A stretch of DNA of 64,000 nucleotides from Pseudomonas sp. NKUCC02_KPG (GTDB taxonomy: Bacteria > Pseudomonadota > Gammaproteobacteria > Pseudomonadales > Pseudomonadaceae), in NCBI RefSeq assembly GCF_019345465.1, contig NZ_JAHKRC010000011.1, positions 124,001 to 188,000 on the forward strand, read 5' to 3'. The notes under the pieces were generated by a model. It worked only from the letters and a program-made list of their open reading frames with translations, was not told where the DNA came from and did not search any database. Below are positions 33,826 to 43,129 of this stretch, one piece after another (position 1 is the first letter of the stretch; each line of letters begins with the position of its first letter). Made by a program: the position numbers and the translations under genes.

Positions 33826-33850
33826 GCGCCCGCCTTGTGCGGGCGCACTT
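33826..33850 (+). terminator. Intrinsic terminator after greA
   Basis: GCGCCCGC-CTTGT-GCGGGCGC (33826-33846) is an 8-bp G+C stem 5 bp after the greA stop. It is followed by a T-containing stretch (ACTTCTTT), so it is a reasonable terminator of the carAB-greA operon. The 250 bp beyond it, up to yhbY, hold no recognisable feature. Confidence 0.75.
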
Positions 33851-34098
33851 CTTTGGCGGCTGGCCCGGGTGTTCCGGGTCGGCAGCTTGTGGTTGTTGCA
33901 CACAGAATTTTTAGCGGTGCTGGCCTGAACCCGGTTAGCAGCGTTGCAAGTTGAAAGGCGAGTAGCGGGTGCGGGAAGGGTTGCGTTGGGCGTCTCTGGC
34001 TGCCTGATGCGTTGCGCGGGCAGTTCTTGCATGACTCTCGGGTTTATCCCTGGAAGAGTTTCAGGGCGCGCCAGGCGCACCCTTGACCCTTGTCGACA

Positions 34099-34407
34099 TC
34101 ACTTGAAGCGATGGATGTTCGACAGTTGCTTGTTTACATTGACGTTCTTGCGGTACAGAAGCGCCATTTTGCCGATAACCTGTACCAGTTCCGCTTTGCC
34201 GGCCTTGCACATTTGTGCGACGGCTTCCAGGCGGGATTCACGATCCAGAATGTTGACTTTGATTTTAATCAGCTCGTGATCGCCCAATGCGCGTTCGAGT
34301 TCGGCTAAAACACCTTCAGTCAAACCATTATCAGCCACAGTCAAAACTGGTTTCAGATGGTGGCCAATGGATTTGTACTGTTTCTTCTGCTCTTGAGTGA
34401 GCGGCAT
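34099..34407 (-). CDS. yhbY: YhbY family RNA-binding protein (CRM domain)
   Basis: This 102-residue single-domain CRM protein has the signature KSIGHHLKPVLTVADNGLTEGVLAELERALGDHELIKIKV and the GKAELVQVIGKMALLYR segment. Homologues associate with the 50S ribosomal precursor. It is divergent from rlmE, a pair also found in E. coli (yhbY-rlmE-ftsH), which supports a shared role in large-subunit assembly. Confidence 0.95.
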   Translation of the reverse strand: MPLTQEQKKQYKSIGHHLKPVLTVADNGLTEGVLAELERALGDHELIKIKVNILDRESRLEAVAQMCKAGKAELVQVIGKMALLYRKNVNVNKQLSNIHRFK

Positions 34408-34514
34408 AATCTGACCCCTGTGTCTGATCTTGTAAAAAGCGGCGGCCAGTTTACCCGAGCGAGTCCCAGACCGCCCAGTTAATCACGACCCGTTTAAAAT
34501 TTTTGAGGTGGCCC

Positions 34515-35165
34515 GTGGCCCGTTCCAAGACTAGCCTTAACTGGCTGAAAGAGCATTTCAACGACCCGTACGTCAAAATGGCGCAAAAAGACGGGTATCG
34601 CTCGCGCGCCAGCTACAAATTGCTGGAGATTCAAGAGCGCGATCGACTCATTCGTCCCGGCATGACAGTGATTGACCTGGGTGCTGCCCCGGGTGGCTGG
34701 TCACAGGTGACCAGTCGTCTGATCGGTGGTCAGGGGCGTTTGATTGCTTCCGACATCCTGGACATGGACAGTATTCCTGATGTGACCTTCATCAAGGGCG
34801 ACTTTACCGAGGACGCCGTACTGGCACAGATCCTCGAGGCAGTAGGAAATACGCAAGTAGACCTTGTGATTTCTGATATGGCCCCCAATATGAGTGGATT
34901 GGCCGCTGTGGATATGCCCCGGGCGATGTTCCTGTGCGAATTGGCACTGGACCTTGCTGGTCGCGTCCTACGTCCTGGTGGTGATTTTCTGATTAAAGTT
35001 TTCCAAGGCGAAGGCTTCGATCAGTACCACAAAGACATTCGCAAGCTGTTCGACAAGGTGCAGATGCGCAAGCCGTCGTCGTCTCGAGACAGGTCCCGCG
35101 AGCAGTATTTGCTGGGGCGCGGCTTCCGCGGTATCGATGGTTCCGCCAGTGATGAGCGTCTCTGA
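34515..35165 (+). CDS. rlmE: 23S rRNA 2'-O-ribose U2552 methyltransferase RlmE (FtsJ)
   Basis: RlmE (216 residues) methylates U2552 in the A loop late in 50S assembly. Similarity starts at GTG 34515 (MARSKTSLNWLKEHFNDPYVKMAQKDGYRSRASYKL), with GAGG at suitable spacing, so the GTG is taken as start. The SAM motif is VIDLGAAPGGWSQV, and the catalytic K-D-K-E residues lie in the K of YKL, DMAPNMSG, IKVFQGEGF and the C-terminal region. The C-terminus is a few residues longer than in E. coli. ftsH follows after 182 bp. Confidence 0.95.
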   Translation: MARSKTSLNWLKEHFNDPYVKMAQKDGYRSRASYKLLEIQERDRLIRPGMTVIDLGAAPGGWSQVTSRLIGGQGRLIASDILDMDSIPDVTFIKGDFTEDAVLAQILEAVGNTQVDLVISDMAPNMSGLAAVDMPRAMFLCELALDLAGRVLRPGGDFLIKVFQGEGFDQYHKDIRKLFDKVQMRKPSSSRDRSREQYLLGRGFRGIDGSASDERL

Positions 35166-35347
35166 CAAGGGCGATAGTTTTTTTTGAATCGCTTTACAGA
35201 TCTGGCATAACGAATATTGTGTAGTCAAAGTTTCACAAAGGGTTACAGACGGAGCCTGCAAGGGTTGTAGGCAATGTAGTAAGTTATGCCGGTGAATATC
35301 ATGCGAAGCACGCTTCAGTAGCGGGGCTTGCTTCAGAGGGTAGCTAA

Positions 35348-37264
35348 TTGAACGATATGGCAAAGAATCTGATCCTGTGGTTGATCATCGCCGCTGTCCT
35401 GGTGACAGTGATGAACAACTTCTCCAGTCCAAACGAGCCACAAACCCTCAACTATTCCGACTTCATCCAGCAAGTTAAGGATGGCAAGGTCGAGCGCGTT
35501 GCCGTGGATGGCTACGTGATTACCGGCAAACGCAGTGATGGCGACTCCTTCAAAACCATCCGTCCGGCTATTCAGGACAACGGTTTGATCGGTGACCTGG
35601 TGGATAACCATGTGACCGTTGAGGGCAAACTGCCGGAGCAACAAAGCATCTGGACTCAGCTGCTGGTTGCAAGCTTCCCGATTCTGGTGATCATCGCTGT
35701 CTTCATGTTCATGATGCGCCAGATGCAGGGCGGTGCCGGCGGCAAAGGCGGCCCGATGAGCTTTGGCAAGAGCAAGGCGCGGCTGCTGTCGGAAGACCAG
35801 GTCAAAACGACTCTGGCTGACGTAGCGGGTTGTGATGAGGCGAAGGAAGAAGTCGGCGAACTGGTCGAATTCCTGCGAGATCCGGGCAAGTTCCAGCGCC
35901 TGGGTGGTCGTATTCCTCGTGGTGTGCTGATGGTTGGCCCACCGGGTACCGGTAAAACCCTGATTGCCAAGGCAATCGCGGGCGAAGCCAAGGTGCCGTT
36001 CTTCACGATTTCCGGTTCCGACTTTGTTGAAATGTTCGTGGGCGTCGGCGCAAGCCGTGTTCGTGACATGTTTGAACAAGCCAAGAAACACGCACCCTGC
36101 ATCATCTTTATCGATGAAATCGATGCGGTCGGCCGTCACCGTGGTAACGGCATGGGCGGCGGTCATGATGAGCGCGAGCAGACGCTTAACCAGTTGCTGG
36201 TTGAGATGGACGGCTTTGAGATGAATGACGGCATCATTGTGATTGCTGCCACCAACCGTCCTGATGTGCTCGATCCTGCGCTGTTGCGTCCAGGTCGTTT
36301 TGACCGTCAGGTTGTGGTTGGCTTGCCGGACATTCGTGGTCGCGAGCAGATCCTCAAGGTGCACATGCGTAAAGTGCCGATGGGCGATGATGTCCAGCCG
36401 GGCGTGATTGCACGTGGTACTCCGGGCTTCTCGGGTGCCGATCTGGCAAACCTGGTGAACGAAGCTTCCCTGTTCGCAGCGCGCACCGGTAAGCGTGTTG
36501 TTGAAATGAAAGAGTTTGAGCTGGCTAAAGACAAGATCATGATGGGCGCCGAGCGCAAATCGATGGTCATGTCGGACAAAGAAAAGCGCAACACGGCTTA
36601 TCACGAGGCGGGTCACGCTATCGTCGGTCGCGTAGTGCCTGAGCATGATCCGGTCTACAAGGTTTCGATCATCCCTCGTGGTCGCGCCTTGGGCGTAACC
36701 ATGTTCCTGCCGGAAGAAGATCGTTACAGCCTGTCCAAGCGTGCGCTGATCAGCCAGATCTGCTCGCTTTATGGTGGCCGTATCGCTGAAGAGATGACCC
36801 TGGGTTTCGACGGTGTTACCACCGGCGCTTCCAACGACATCATGCGTGCCAGCCAGATTGCGCGGAACATGGTGACCAAGTGGGGCTTGTCCGAGAAGCT
36901 TGGCCCTCTGATGTATGCCGAGGACGAAGAGTCTTACCTGGGTCGTGGCGGTGGTCAGTCTGCAAGCGTGTCGGGCGAAACAGCCAAGCTGATCGACTCC
37001 GAAGTACGCAGCATCATTGATCAGTGCTACAACACGGCCAAGCAGATCCTGACCGAAAACCGTGACAAGCTCGATGCTATGGCTGACGCGTTGATGAAGT
37101 ACGAAACGATCGATGCCGATCAGATCGACGACATCATGGCGGGTCGTCCGCCACGCGAGCCGCGTGACTGGGAAGACGGTAGTTCGGGTACCCCGACTGC
37201 TCCGACGCTGGATAAAACCGAGCGCCCGGAAACACCTATCGGCGGCCCTGCTGCTGATCAATAA
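35348..37264 (+). CDS. ftsH: ATP-dependent zinc metalloprotease FtsH
   Basis: FtsH is the membrane-anchored AAA protease that degrades regulators such as RpoH and LpxC and damaged membrane proteins. Two transmembrane segments flank a periplasmic loop (about 5-25 and 105-125). AAA Walker A GPPGTGKT lies at 197-204, the second region of homology at ATNRPDVLDPALLRPGRFDR, and the zinc site HEAGH at 419-423. The start is TTG 35348, which has GAGGG at 7 bp; ATG 35357 (MAKNLILWL) is also in frame but lies 16 bp from that site. folP follows after 8 bp. Confidence 0.97.
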   Translation: MNDMAKNLILWLIIAAVLVTVMNNFSSPNEPQTLNYSDFIQQVKDGKVERVAVDGYVITGKRSDGDSFKTIRPAIQDNGLIGDLVDNHVTVEGKLPEQQSIWTQLLVASFPILVIIAVFMFMMRQMQGGAGGKGGPMSFGKSKARLLSEDQVKTTLADVAGCDEAKEEVGELVEFLRDPGKFQRLGGRIPRGVLMVGPPGTGKTLIAKAIAGEAKVPFFTISGSDFVEMFVGVGASRVRDMFEQAKKHAPCIIFIDEIDAVGRHRGNGMGGGHDEREQTLNQLLVEMDGFEMNDGIIVIAATNRPDVLDPALLRPGRFDRQVVVGLPDIRGREQILKVHMRKVPMGDDVQPGVIARGTPGFSGADLANLVNEASLFAARTGKRVVEMKEFELAKDKIMMGAERKSMVMSDKEKRNTAYHEAGHAIVGRVVPEHDPVYKVSIIPRGRALGVTMFLPEEDRYSLSKRALISQICSLYGGRIAEEMTLGFDGVTTGASNDIMRASQIARNMVTKWGLSEKLGPLMYAEDEESYLGRGGGQSASVSGETAKLIDSEVRSIIDQCYNTAKQILTENRDKLDAMADALMKYETIDADQIDDIMAGRPPREPRDWEDGSSGTPTAPTLDKTERPETPIGGPAADQ

Positions 37265-37272
37265 GGCTTGAA

Positions 37273-38124
37273 ATGACTTCTGTTCAGTCCTCAACCCGGT
37301 TGCCTTGCGGCAACCGGGTTCTTGATTTGGCCCATACGCATGTTATGGGCATTCTCAATGTCACCCCTGATTCCTTTTCCGACGGCGGCCGCTTTGCTGC
37401 TGTGGATGCGGCTCTGCGCCATGCGCAGGCGATGGTTGAGGCGGGTGCAACTCTGATTGATGTTGGCGGTGAGTCAACTCGCCCCGGAGCGCCTGCCGTT
37501 TCGTCTCAGGAAGAGCTCGATCGGGTTGCTCCTGTTGTCGAGCGTATAAGCCGGGAACTGGATGTCATTATTTCGGTCGATACCTCCGCGCCAATCGTCA
37601 TGACTGAGGTTGCGCGTCTCGGGGCGGGGCTCATCAATGATGTGCGCTCGCTGCGTCGTGAGGGTGCCTTGCAGGCCGCTGCGGCCACCGGTTTGCCGGT
37701 GTGTCTGATGCATATGCTCGGTGAGCCCGGCGACATGCAGGACAATCCGCACTACGAAGATCTGGTGGGCGAGGTGTCGGCGTTTCTGGCTGACAGCATG
37801 GCGCGCTGTGCGGCGGCAGGTATCGGGCCTGAGCGCATCGTGCTGGACCCGGGTTTTGGTTTTGCCAAAACCTTGCAGCACAATTTGAGCCTGTTCAAGC
37901 ATATGGAGGCCCTGCATGCGCTGGGTCGACCTTTGCTGGTGGGCGTGTCACGTAAAAGTATGGTCGGGCAAACACTGAACCGGCCGGTTGCAGAGAGGCT
38001 CTATGGCAGCCTGGCTCTTGCGGCATTGGCGATGACCAAGGGCGCGCGCATTCTGCGTGTCCATGACGTTGCCGAAACAGTTGATGTGGTACGGATGATC
38101 GCAGCGGTAGATTCCGCCGACTAA
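37273..38124 (+). CDS. folP: Dihydropteroate synthase FolP
   Basis: FolP (283 residues) joins p-aminobenzoate to hydroxymethyl-dihydropterin in folate synthesis and is the sulfonamide target. Signature segments are MGILNVTPDSFSDGGRF, GGESTRPGA, SVDTSAPIV and DPGFGFAKTLQHNLSLF, with RVHDVAETVDVVRM at the end. It lies between ftsH and glmM with short gaps, the conserved gamma-proteobacterial order. FolK, the preceding step, is encoded at 61061-61543. Confidence 0.97.
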   Translation: MTSVQSSTRLPCGNRVLDLAHTHVMGILNVTPDSFSDGGRFAAVDAALRHAQAMVEAGATLIDVGGESTRPGAPAVSSQEELDRVAPVVERISRELDVIISVDTSAPIVMTEVARLGAGLINDVRSLRREGALQAAAATGLPVCLMHMLGEPGDMQDNPHYEDLVGEVSAFLADSMARCAAAGIGPERIVLDPGFGFAKTLQHNLSLFKHMEALHALGRPLLVGVSRKSMVGQTLNRPVAERLYGSLALAALAMTKGARILRVHDVAETVDVVRMIAAVDSAD

Positions 38125-38140
38125 GAATGATGGAGCGCTT

Positions 38141-39478
38141 ATGACAAAGAAGTATTTTGGCACCGACGGTATTCGTGGTCGGGTCGGCGTTTACCCGATT
38201 ACCCCTGACTTTATGCTCAAGTTGGGTTGGGCGGCGGGCATGGCGTTTCGTAGCAAGGGTGCTTGCCGGATCCTGGTAGGCAAGGACACTCGCATATCGG
38301 GTTATATGTTCGAATCCGCGCTGGAGGCAGGCCTGTCAGCTGCCGGGGCTGATGTGATGCTGCTGGGCCCTATGCCCACGCCGGCTATTGCCTACCTGAC
38401 GCGCACCTTCCATGCCGAAGCAGGCATCGTGATCAGCGCTTCGCACAATCCTCATGATGATAACGGCATCAAGTTCTTTTCCGGGGACGGCACCAAGCTC
38501 CCTGATGATGTTGAATTGATGATTGAAGAGTTGTTGGACGCACCCATGACGGTTGTCGAGTCTGACAAGCTGGGGAAAGTGTCGCGTATCAATGATGCTC
38601 CGGGTCGCTATATCGAGTTCTGCAAAAGCAGTGTGCCAAGCAGTACCAACTTCAGCGGCCTCAAGATTGTTCTCGATTGCGCCCACGGTGCCACCTACAA
38701 GGTTGCGCCTAGTGTTTTCAAAGAGCTGGGAGCCCAGGTCGTCGTGCTGTCGGCCCAGCCTGATGGACTGAACATCAACGAAAACTGCGGTTCGACCCAT
38801 ATGGGGCCGTTGCAGGCTGCCGTTGTGGCTGAAGGTGCGGACCTGGGCATCGCTTTTGATGGCGATGGTGATCGGGTTCTCATGGTCGATCATACGGGTG
38901 CCGTAGTTGATGGCGATGAATTGCTGTTCATCATCGCCCGTGATTTGCACGAGCGTGGCAAGTTGCAAGGTGGCGTCGTCGGCACGCTGATGAGCAACCT
39001 TGGGCTTGAACTGGCGCTGGCTGACCTGGGTATCCCGTTTGTGCGCGCCAATGTGGGTGACCGTTACGTCATCGCTGGCCTGCAAGAGCGCGATTGGCTG
39101 GTGGGTGGCGAGAACTCCGGGCACATCGTCTGCTTCCAGCACACCACGACGGGTGACGCGATCATCGCAGCGCTTCAGGTGTTGCTGTCATTGCGTCGTC
39201 GCGATGAAAGTCTTGCCCAGTCGCGTCAGGCTTTGCGCAAGTGCCCGCAGATTCTGGTGAACGTGCGTTTTGCTGGCGGCGTGAATCCTGTTGAGCACCC
39301 GGCGGTCAAGGAAGCGTGCGCGCGTGTGACTGAGGCCATGAAGGGTCGTGGTCGCGTGCTGCTGCGCAAGTCGGGAACAGAGCCTTTGGTGCGTGTAATG
39401 GTCGAAGGCGATGACGAAAACATGGTTCGCGGCTACGCCGACGAGCTGGCAAAGCTGGTAAGTGAAGTTTGTGCCTGA
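38141..39478 (+). CDS. glmM: Phosphoglucosamine mutase GlmM
   Basis: GlmM (445 residues) converts glucosamine-6-phosphate to glucosamine-1-phosphate for peptidoglycan and LPS. The phosphoserine loop ISASHNPHDDNG places the catalytic serine at S101. The metal loop is DGDGDR and the substrate loop GGENSGH; the phosphate-binding loop RKSGTEPLVRVMVEG is near the C-terminus. Length and motifs match the family. It is 16 bp after folP and 66 bp before tpiA. Confidence 0.98.
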   Translation: MTKKYFGTDGIRGRVGVYPITPDFMLKLGWAAGMAFRSKGACRILVGKDTRISGYMFESALEAGLSAAGADVMLLGPMPTPAIAYLTRTFHAEAGIVISASHNPHDDNGIKFFSGDGTKLPDDVELMIEELLDAPMTVVESDKLGKVSRINDAPGRYIEFCKSSVPSSTNFSGLKIVLDCAHGATYKVAPSVFKELGAQVVVLSAQPDGLNINENCGSTHMGPLQAAVVAEGADLGIAFDGDGDRVLMVDHTGAVVDGDELLFIIARDLHERGKLQGGVVGTLMSNLGLELALADLGIPFVRANVGDRYVIAGLQERDWLVGGENSGHIVCFQHTTTGDAIIAALQVLLSLRRRDESLAQSRQALRKCPQILVNVRFAGGVNPVEHPAVKEACARVTEAMKGRGRVLLRKSGTEPLVRVMVEGDDENMVRGYADELAKLVSEVCA

Positions 39479-39544
39479 ATTCGGCTTGCCAGCGCGGATT
39501 TGGTTGGGTAACATCTGCGCCCACTTTGACCGACGAGGTAAAGC

Positions 39545-40300
39545 ATGCGTCGCACTATGGTAGCTGGTAACTGGAAGATGCACGGTACCCGCGCCAGCGT
39601 CGCTGAGCTGATCGACGGTCTGCGTGGTCTGGTCTTGCCAAACGATGTTGATGTTGCAGTATTCCCGCCTCAGCTGTTTATTGATCGAGTGATCAATGGC
39701 TTGCAAGGCGCACCGATTTCGGTTGGTGCACAGGATGCTGCGGTGGAGTCGGGGCAGGGCGCACTGACTGGCGAGATTTCATCGAGCCAGTTAGTGGACG
39801 CAGGTTGCAAGCTGGTGCTTGTGGGTCACTCGGAGCGCCGCCTGATTTTGGGTGAGCAGGACGAGACGCTCAATCGCAAGTTTGCGGCGGCTCAAGCCTC
39901 TGGTTTGACGCCTGTGTTGTGCATAGGGGAAACCCTGGAGCAGCGCGAAGCGGGGCAAACGCTTGAAGTGGTAGCGCGTCAGCTGAATGTCGTGATTGAC
40001 GAGTTTGGTATTGATGCATTTGTAAATGCTGTGATTGCATACGAGCCAGTTTGGGCCATTGGCACCGGACTGACCGCATCACCGCAGCAGGCGCAAGATG
40101 TGCATGCGGCCATTCGCGCACAGCTGGCGCAAAAGAATTCTGAAGTGGCACAAGGTGTGCGGCTTCTATACGGCGGCAGCGTGAAGGCGGCCAATGCGGT
40201 CGAACTGTTCAGCATGCCGGATATCGATGGGGGACTCATTGGCGGGGCTTCCCTGAATGCAGATGAGTTCGGTGCGATCATTCGTGCCGCAGGAAACTGA
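39545..40300 (+). CDS. tpiA: Triosephosphate isomerase TpiA
   Basis: TpiA (251 residues) interconverts glyceraldehyde-3-phosphate and dihydroxyacetone phosphate. The catalytic lysine lies in AGNWKMHGT, the histidine in VLVGHSERR, and the glutamate with the flexible loop in YEPVWAIGTGLTASP. The phosphate-binding YGGSVKAAN and GLIGGASL close the barrel. secG starts 3 bp after its stop, so both are translated from one message. Confidence 0.98.
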   Translation: MRRTMVAGNWKMHGTRASVAELIDGLRGLVLPNDVDVAVFPPQLFIDRVINGLQGAPISVGAQDAAVESGQGALTGEISSSQLVDAGCKLVLVGHSERRLILGEQDETLNRKFAAAQASGLTPVLCIGETLEQREAGQTLEVVARQLNVVIDEFGIDAFVNAVIAYEPVWAIGTGLTASPQQAQDVHAAIRAQLAQKNSEVAQGVRLLYGGSVKAANAVELFSMPDIDGGLIGGASLNADEFGAIIRAAGN

Positions 40301-40302
40301 AA

Positions 40303-40686
40303 ATGCTGGATAACGTCGTAACTGTGTTTCATCTGCTGACAGCATTGGGTGTAATTGCCCTGGTTTTGCTGCAACAGGGTAAGGGAGCGGATGCTGGAGC
40401 ATCTTTTGGCGCAGGTGCATCAAATACTGTGTTCGGAAGCCAAGGTTCCTCTACCTTTCTTAGTAAGTTTACTGCTATACTTGCCGCAGGTTTTTTCATA
40501 ACCAGCTTAGGGTTAGGTTACTTTGCTAAAGAGAAAGCTGAACAGCTGACTCAAGTAGGTTTGCCAAATCCAGCGGTGTTGGAAGTTCCAGTGCAAAAGC
40601 CGGCTTCAGATGATGTTCCGGTGCTTCAAGAGCAAAAGTCGGCAACTTCTGCGACTGACGTACCTCCAGCTCAAGAGCAAAAGTAA
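40303..40686 (+). CDS. secG: Preprotein translocase subunit SecG
   Basis: SecG (127 residues) is the small membrane subunit of SecYEG. It has two transmembrane helices (about 3-22 and 52-72) around the conserved cytoplasmic loop LLQQGKGADAGASFGAGASNTVFGS. The C-terminal tail (about 80-127), rich in Pro, Gln and Lys, is poorly conserved and typical of Pseudomonas. It is immediately followed by the tRNA genes. Confidence 0.95.
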   Translation: MLDNVVTVFHLLTALGVIALVLLQQGKGADAGASFGAGASNTVFGSQGSSTFLSKFTAILAAGFFITSLGLGYFAKEKAEQLTQVGLPNPAVLEVPVQKPASDDVPVLQEQKSATSATDVPPAQEQK

Positions 40687-40714
40687 AACGGGTTTCATGA
40701 TGTAACGTAGTATT

Positions 40715-40800
40715 GCCGAGGTGGTGGAATTGGTAGACACGCAACCTTGAGGTGGTTGTGCCCATAGGGTGTAGGGGTTCGAGTCCCCTTCTCGGTACCA
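40715..40800 (+). tRNA. tRNA-Leu (GAG)
   Basis: An 86-nt class II tRNA begins GCCGAGGTGGTGGAATTGGT and has an anticodon stem-loop CAACC-TTGAGGT-GGTTG giving anticodon GAG. It has a long variable arm, the T loop GGTTCGAGTCC and an encoded CCA (40798-40800). It lies 28 bp after secG, the usual place in gamma-proteobacteria. A hairpin at 40813-40828 follows. Confidence 0.97.
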
Positions 40801-40812
40801 ATTATCAAGAAT

Positions 40813-40834
40813 GCCCGCAGTAGCGGGCTTTCTT
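40813..40834 (+). terminator. Terminator after tRNA-Leu
   Basis: GCCCGC-AGTA-GCGGGC (40813-40828) is followed by TTTCTT, 12 bp after the tRNA-Leu CCA end. This is a typical short intrinsic terminator. Confidence 0.85.
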
Positions 40835-40851
40835 GTATGTGGAAGGTTAGA

Positions 40852-40880
40852 TTGACCCTGAAAAGGATCAACCGTATACT
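40852..40880 (+). promoter_or_regulatory. Sigma-70 promoter of initiator tRNA
   Basis: TTGACC (40852-40857) and TATACT (40875-40880) are separated by exactly 17 bp, a near-consensus housekeeping promoter. The predicted start lies about 10 bp before the tRNA-fMet gene at 40897. Confidence 0.9.
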
Positions 40881-40896
40881 TCCGCTCCAGCTTTGT

Positions 40897-40973
<77 letters not shown>

Positions 40974-40983
40974 GTTTTAGCGG

Positions 40984-41006
40984 AGCCCCTTATTAGGGGC
41001 TTTTTG
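40984..41006 (+). terminator. Terminator after initiator tRNA
   Basis: AGCCCC (40984-40989) pairs with GGGGCT (40996-41001), followed by TTTTG, 10 bp after the tRNA CCA end. It is an intrinsic terminator that would be partly read through into rimP. Confidence 0.8.
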
Positions 41007-41051
41007 TTAACTGGACACTTTATAGCGTCGGTATTCAACGACGTTTCAGAG

Positions 41052-41073
41052 ATGGGCGCTTCGCCCATTTTTT
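41052..41073 (+). terminator. Second leader terminator ahead of rimP
   Basis: ATGGGCG-CTT-CGCCCAT (41052-41068) is followed by a T-run, only 41 bp before the rimP start. As a second terminator before the nusA operon and after the tRNA terminator, it may act as an attenuator of rimP-nusA-infB, an operon whose product NusA affects termination. Confidence 0.75.
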
Positions 41074-41114
41074 CATTTTGCACAGCATGCACAAACATGC
41101 ACTAGGGGGTTCAG

Positions 41115-41573
41115 GTGTCGAGCAAGCTAGAACAGTTGCAGGACTTGTTGGCCCCGGTGATCGTGGCCCTTGGCTATGAATGCTGGGGTATTGAATTTTC
41201 GGCTCAAGGCCGCCATTCAATGTTGCGTGTGTATATCGACAAGGAAGGCGGCGTACTGGTGGATGACTGCGCAATCGTGAGTCGTCAGATCAGCGGCGTT
41301 TTGGATGTCGAAGATCCTATCGCTGTTGAATACACCCTTGAAGTTTCTTCTCCTGGCATGGAACGCCCACTGTTCACCATTGAGCAGTTTGCGAAATTTG
41401 CCGGTGAGCAAGTGAGGATCAAGCTGCGCTCGCCTTTCGAAGGGCGACGTAACTTTCAGGGCCTTCTGCGCGGCGTAGAAGAGCAGGACATTGTGGTGCA
41501 AGTTGAAGACCATGAATTCCTGTTGCCGATCGATATGATCGACAAGGCCAACATTATTCCCAGTTTTGACTGA
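41115..41573 (+). CDS. rimP: Ribosome maturation factor RimP
   Basis: RimP (152 residues) helps assemble the 30S subunit. The GTG start at 41115 is preceded by AGGGGG. The N-terminal alpha-beta domain has LGYECWGIEFSAQGRHSMLRVYIDKEGGVLVDDC and the linker LEVSSPGMERPLF, followed by an SH3-like C-terminal domain (FQGLLRGVEEQDIVVQ). It heads the rimP-nusA-infB-rbfA-truB-rpsO-pnp cluster. Confidence 0.97.
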   Translation: MSSKLEQLQDLLAPVIVALGYECWGIEFSAQGRHSMLRVYIDKEGGVLVDDCAIVSRQISGVLDVEDPIAVEYTLEVSSPGMERPLFTIEQFAKFAGEQVRIKLRSPFEGRRNFQGLLRGVEEQDIVVQVEDHEFLLPIDMIDKANIIPSFD

Positions 41574-41620
41574 GACGCGGATCCCGCGGATCCAATGGCT
41601 TGCGAAAGGCGAGGCGTACG

Positions 41621-43102
41621 ATGAGCAAAGAAGTACTGCTGGTTGTTGAGTCGGTGTCCAATGAAAAGGGCGTACCGGCAAACGTTATTTTTGAAGCGCT
41701 GGAGCTGGCTCTGGCCACCGCGACCAAAAAGCGTTTTGAGGACGAAGTCGAACTGCGTGTGGAAATCAATCGCCACACCGGTAACTACGAGACTTTCCGT
41801 CGCTGGACTGTGGTCGAAGACGAAGATCTGGATGATCCAGCATACGAGTTGGCGGTTGACCAGGCCCAGGCGAAACAGCCAGGCGCTGTAGCCGGCGATA
41901 TTATCGAAGAGAAAATCGATTCTATCGAATTCGGTCGGATTGCTGCACAAACGGCCAAACAGGTCATCGTGCAAAAAGTCCGCGAAGCCGAGCGTGCTCA
42001 AGTAGTCGATGCTTATCGCGAGCGTCTGGGCGAGATCATTTCGGGTACCGTTAAAAAAGTGACACGTGACAACGTGATCGTTGATCTGGGCAATAACGCT
42101 GAAGCGTTGCTGGCCCGTGAAGACATCATTTCCCGTGAAACTTTCCGTGTTGGCGTACGCCTTCGCGCGCTGCTCAAGGAAATCCGCACAGAGAACCGCG
42201 GCCCTCAGCTGATCCTGTCGCGTACCGCGCCAGAGATGCTGATCGAGCTGTTCCGCATTGAAGTGCCAGAGATCTCCGAAGGCCTGATCGAAGTGATGGC
42301 GGCCTCCCGCGATCCTGGATCGCGCGCTAAAATAGCCGTTCGCTCCAAAGACAAACGCATTGATCCGCAAGGTGCCTGCATTGGTATGCGCGGTTCGCGT
42401 GTCCAGGCAGTGTCCGGCGAATTGGGCGGAGAGCGAGTGGATATCGTCCTTTGGGATGACAACCCGGCGCAGTTCGTGATCAACGCAATGTCGCCAGCAG
42501 AAGTGGCGGCAATTATCGTCGACGAAGATGCCCATGCAATGGACATCGCCGTTGGCGCAGACAATCTGGCCCAGGCGATTGGTCGCGGCGGTCAGAACGT
42601 ACGTTTGGCCAGCCAGTTGACCGGCTGGACCTTGAACGTGATGACCGAATCGGACATCCAGGCTAAGCAGCAAGCAGAAACCGGCGATATCCTGCGCAAC
42701 TTCATCGAAGAGCTGGAAGTCGATGAAGACCTGGCGCAGGTACTGGTTGATGAAGGCTTTACTAGCCTGGAAGAGATTGCCTACGTACCGGTGGAGGAAA
42801 TGCTCAACATCGATGGCTTTGACGAAGATACCGTCAACGAGCTTCGCGCTCGGGCCAAGGATCGACTGTTGACTAAAGCCATCGCTACTGAGGAAAAGCT
42901 GGCAGACGCCCATCCGGCCGAAGACCTGCTCTCACTTGAGGGTATGGACAAGGATTTGGCGATGGAACTGGCGGTGCGCGGCGTAATTACCCGCGAAGAC
43001 CTGGCCGAGCAGTCTATTGACGACCTGCTCGACATCGACGGCATTGACGATGATCGTGCCGGCAAGTTGATCATGGCCGCCCGAGCCCATTGGTTCGAGT
43101 AA
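41621..43102 (+). CDS. nusA: Transcription termination/antitermination factor NusA
   Basis: NusA (493 residues) binds RNA polymerase and nascent RNA and controls pausing, termination and antitermination. The start is ATG 41621 (MSKEVLLVVESVSNEKGVP). It has the polymerase-binding N-terminal domain (1-125), an S1 domain (about 135-200, ISGTVKKVTRDNVIVDLG), two KH domains (about 200-345, with AIGRGGQNVRLASQLTGW) and two acidic C-terminal helix-hairpin repeats (about 360-490), the full gamma-proteobacterial layout. Located between rimP and infB. Confidence 0.98.
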   Translation: MSKEVLLVVESVSNEKGVPANVIFEALELALATATKKRFEDEVELRVEINRHTGNYETFRRWTVVEDEDLDDPAYELAVDQAQAKQPGAVAGDIIEEKIDSIEFGRIAAQTAKQVIVQKVREAERAQVVDAYRERLGEIISGTVKKVTRDNVIVDLGNNAEALLAREDIISRETFRVGVRLRALLKEIRTENRGPQLILSRTAPEMLIELFRIEVPEISEGLIEVMAASRDPGSRAKIAVRSKDKRIDPQGACIGMRGSRVQAVSGELGGERVDIVLWDDNPAQFVINAMSPAEVAAIIVDEDAHAMDIAVGADNLAQAIGRGGQNVRLASQLTGWTLNVMTESDIQAKQQAETGDILRNFIEELEVDEDLAQVLVDEGFTSLEEIAYVPVEEMLNIDGFDEDTVNELRARAKDRLLTKAIATEEKLADAHPAEDLLSLEGMDKDLAMELAVRGVITREDLAEQSIDDLLDIDGIDDDRAGKLIMAARAHWFE

Positions 43103-43129
43103 TTAGGCGCGGCCTGAGGAGAGAAATGC

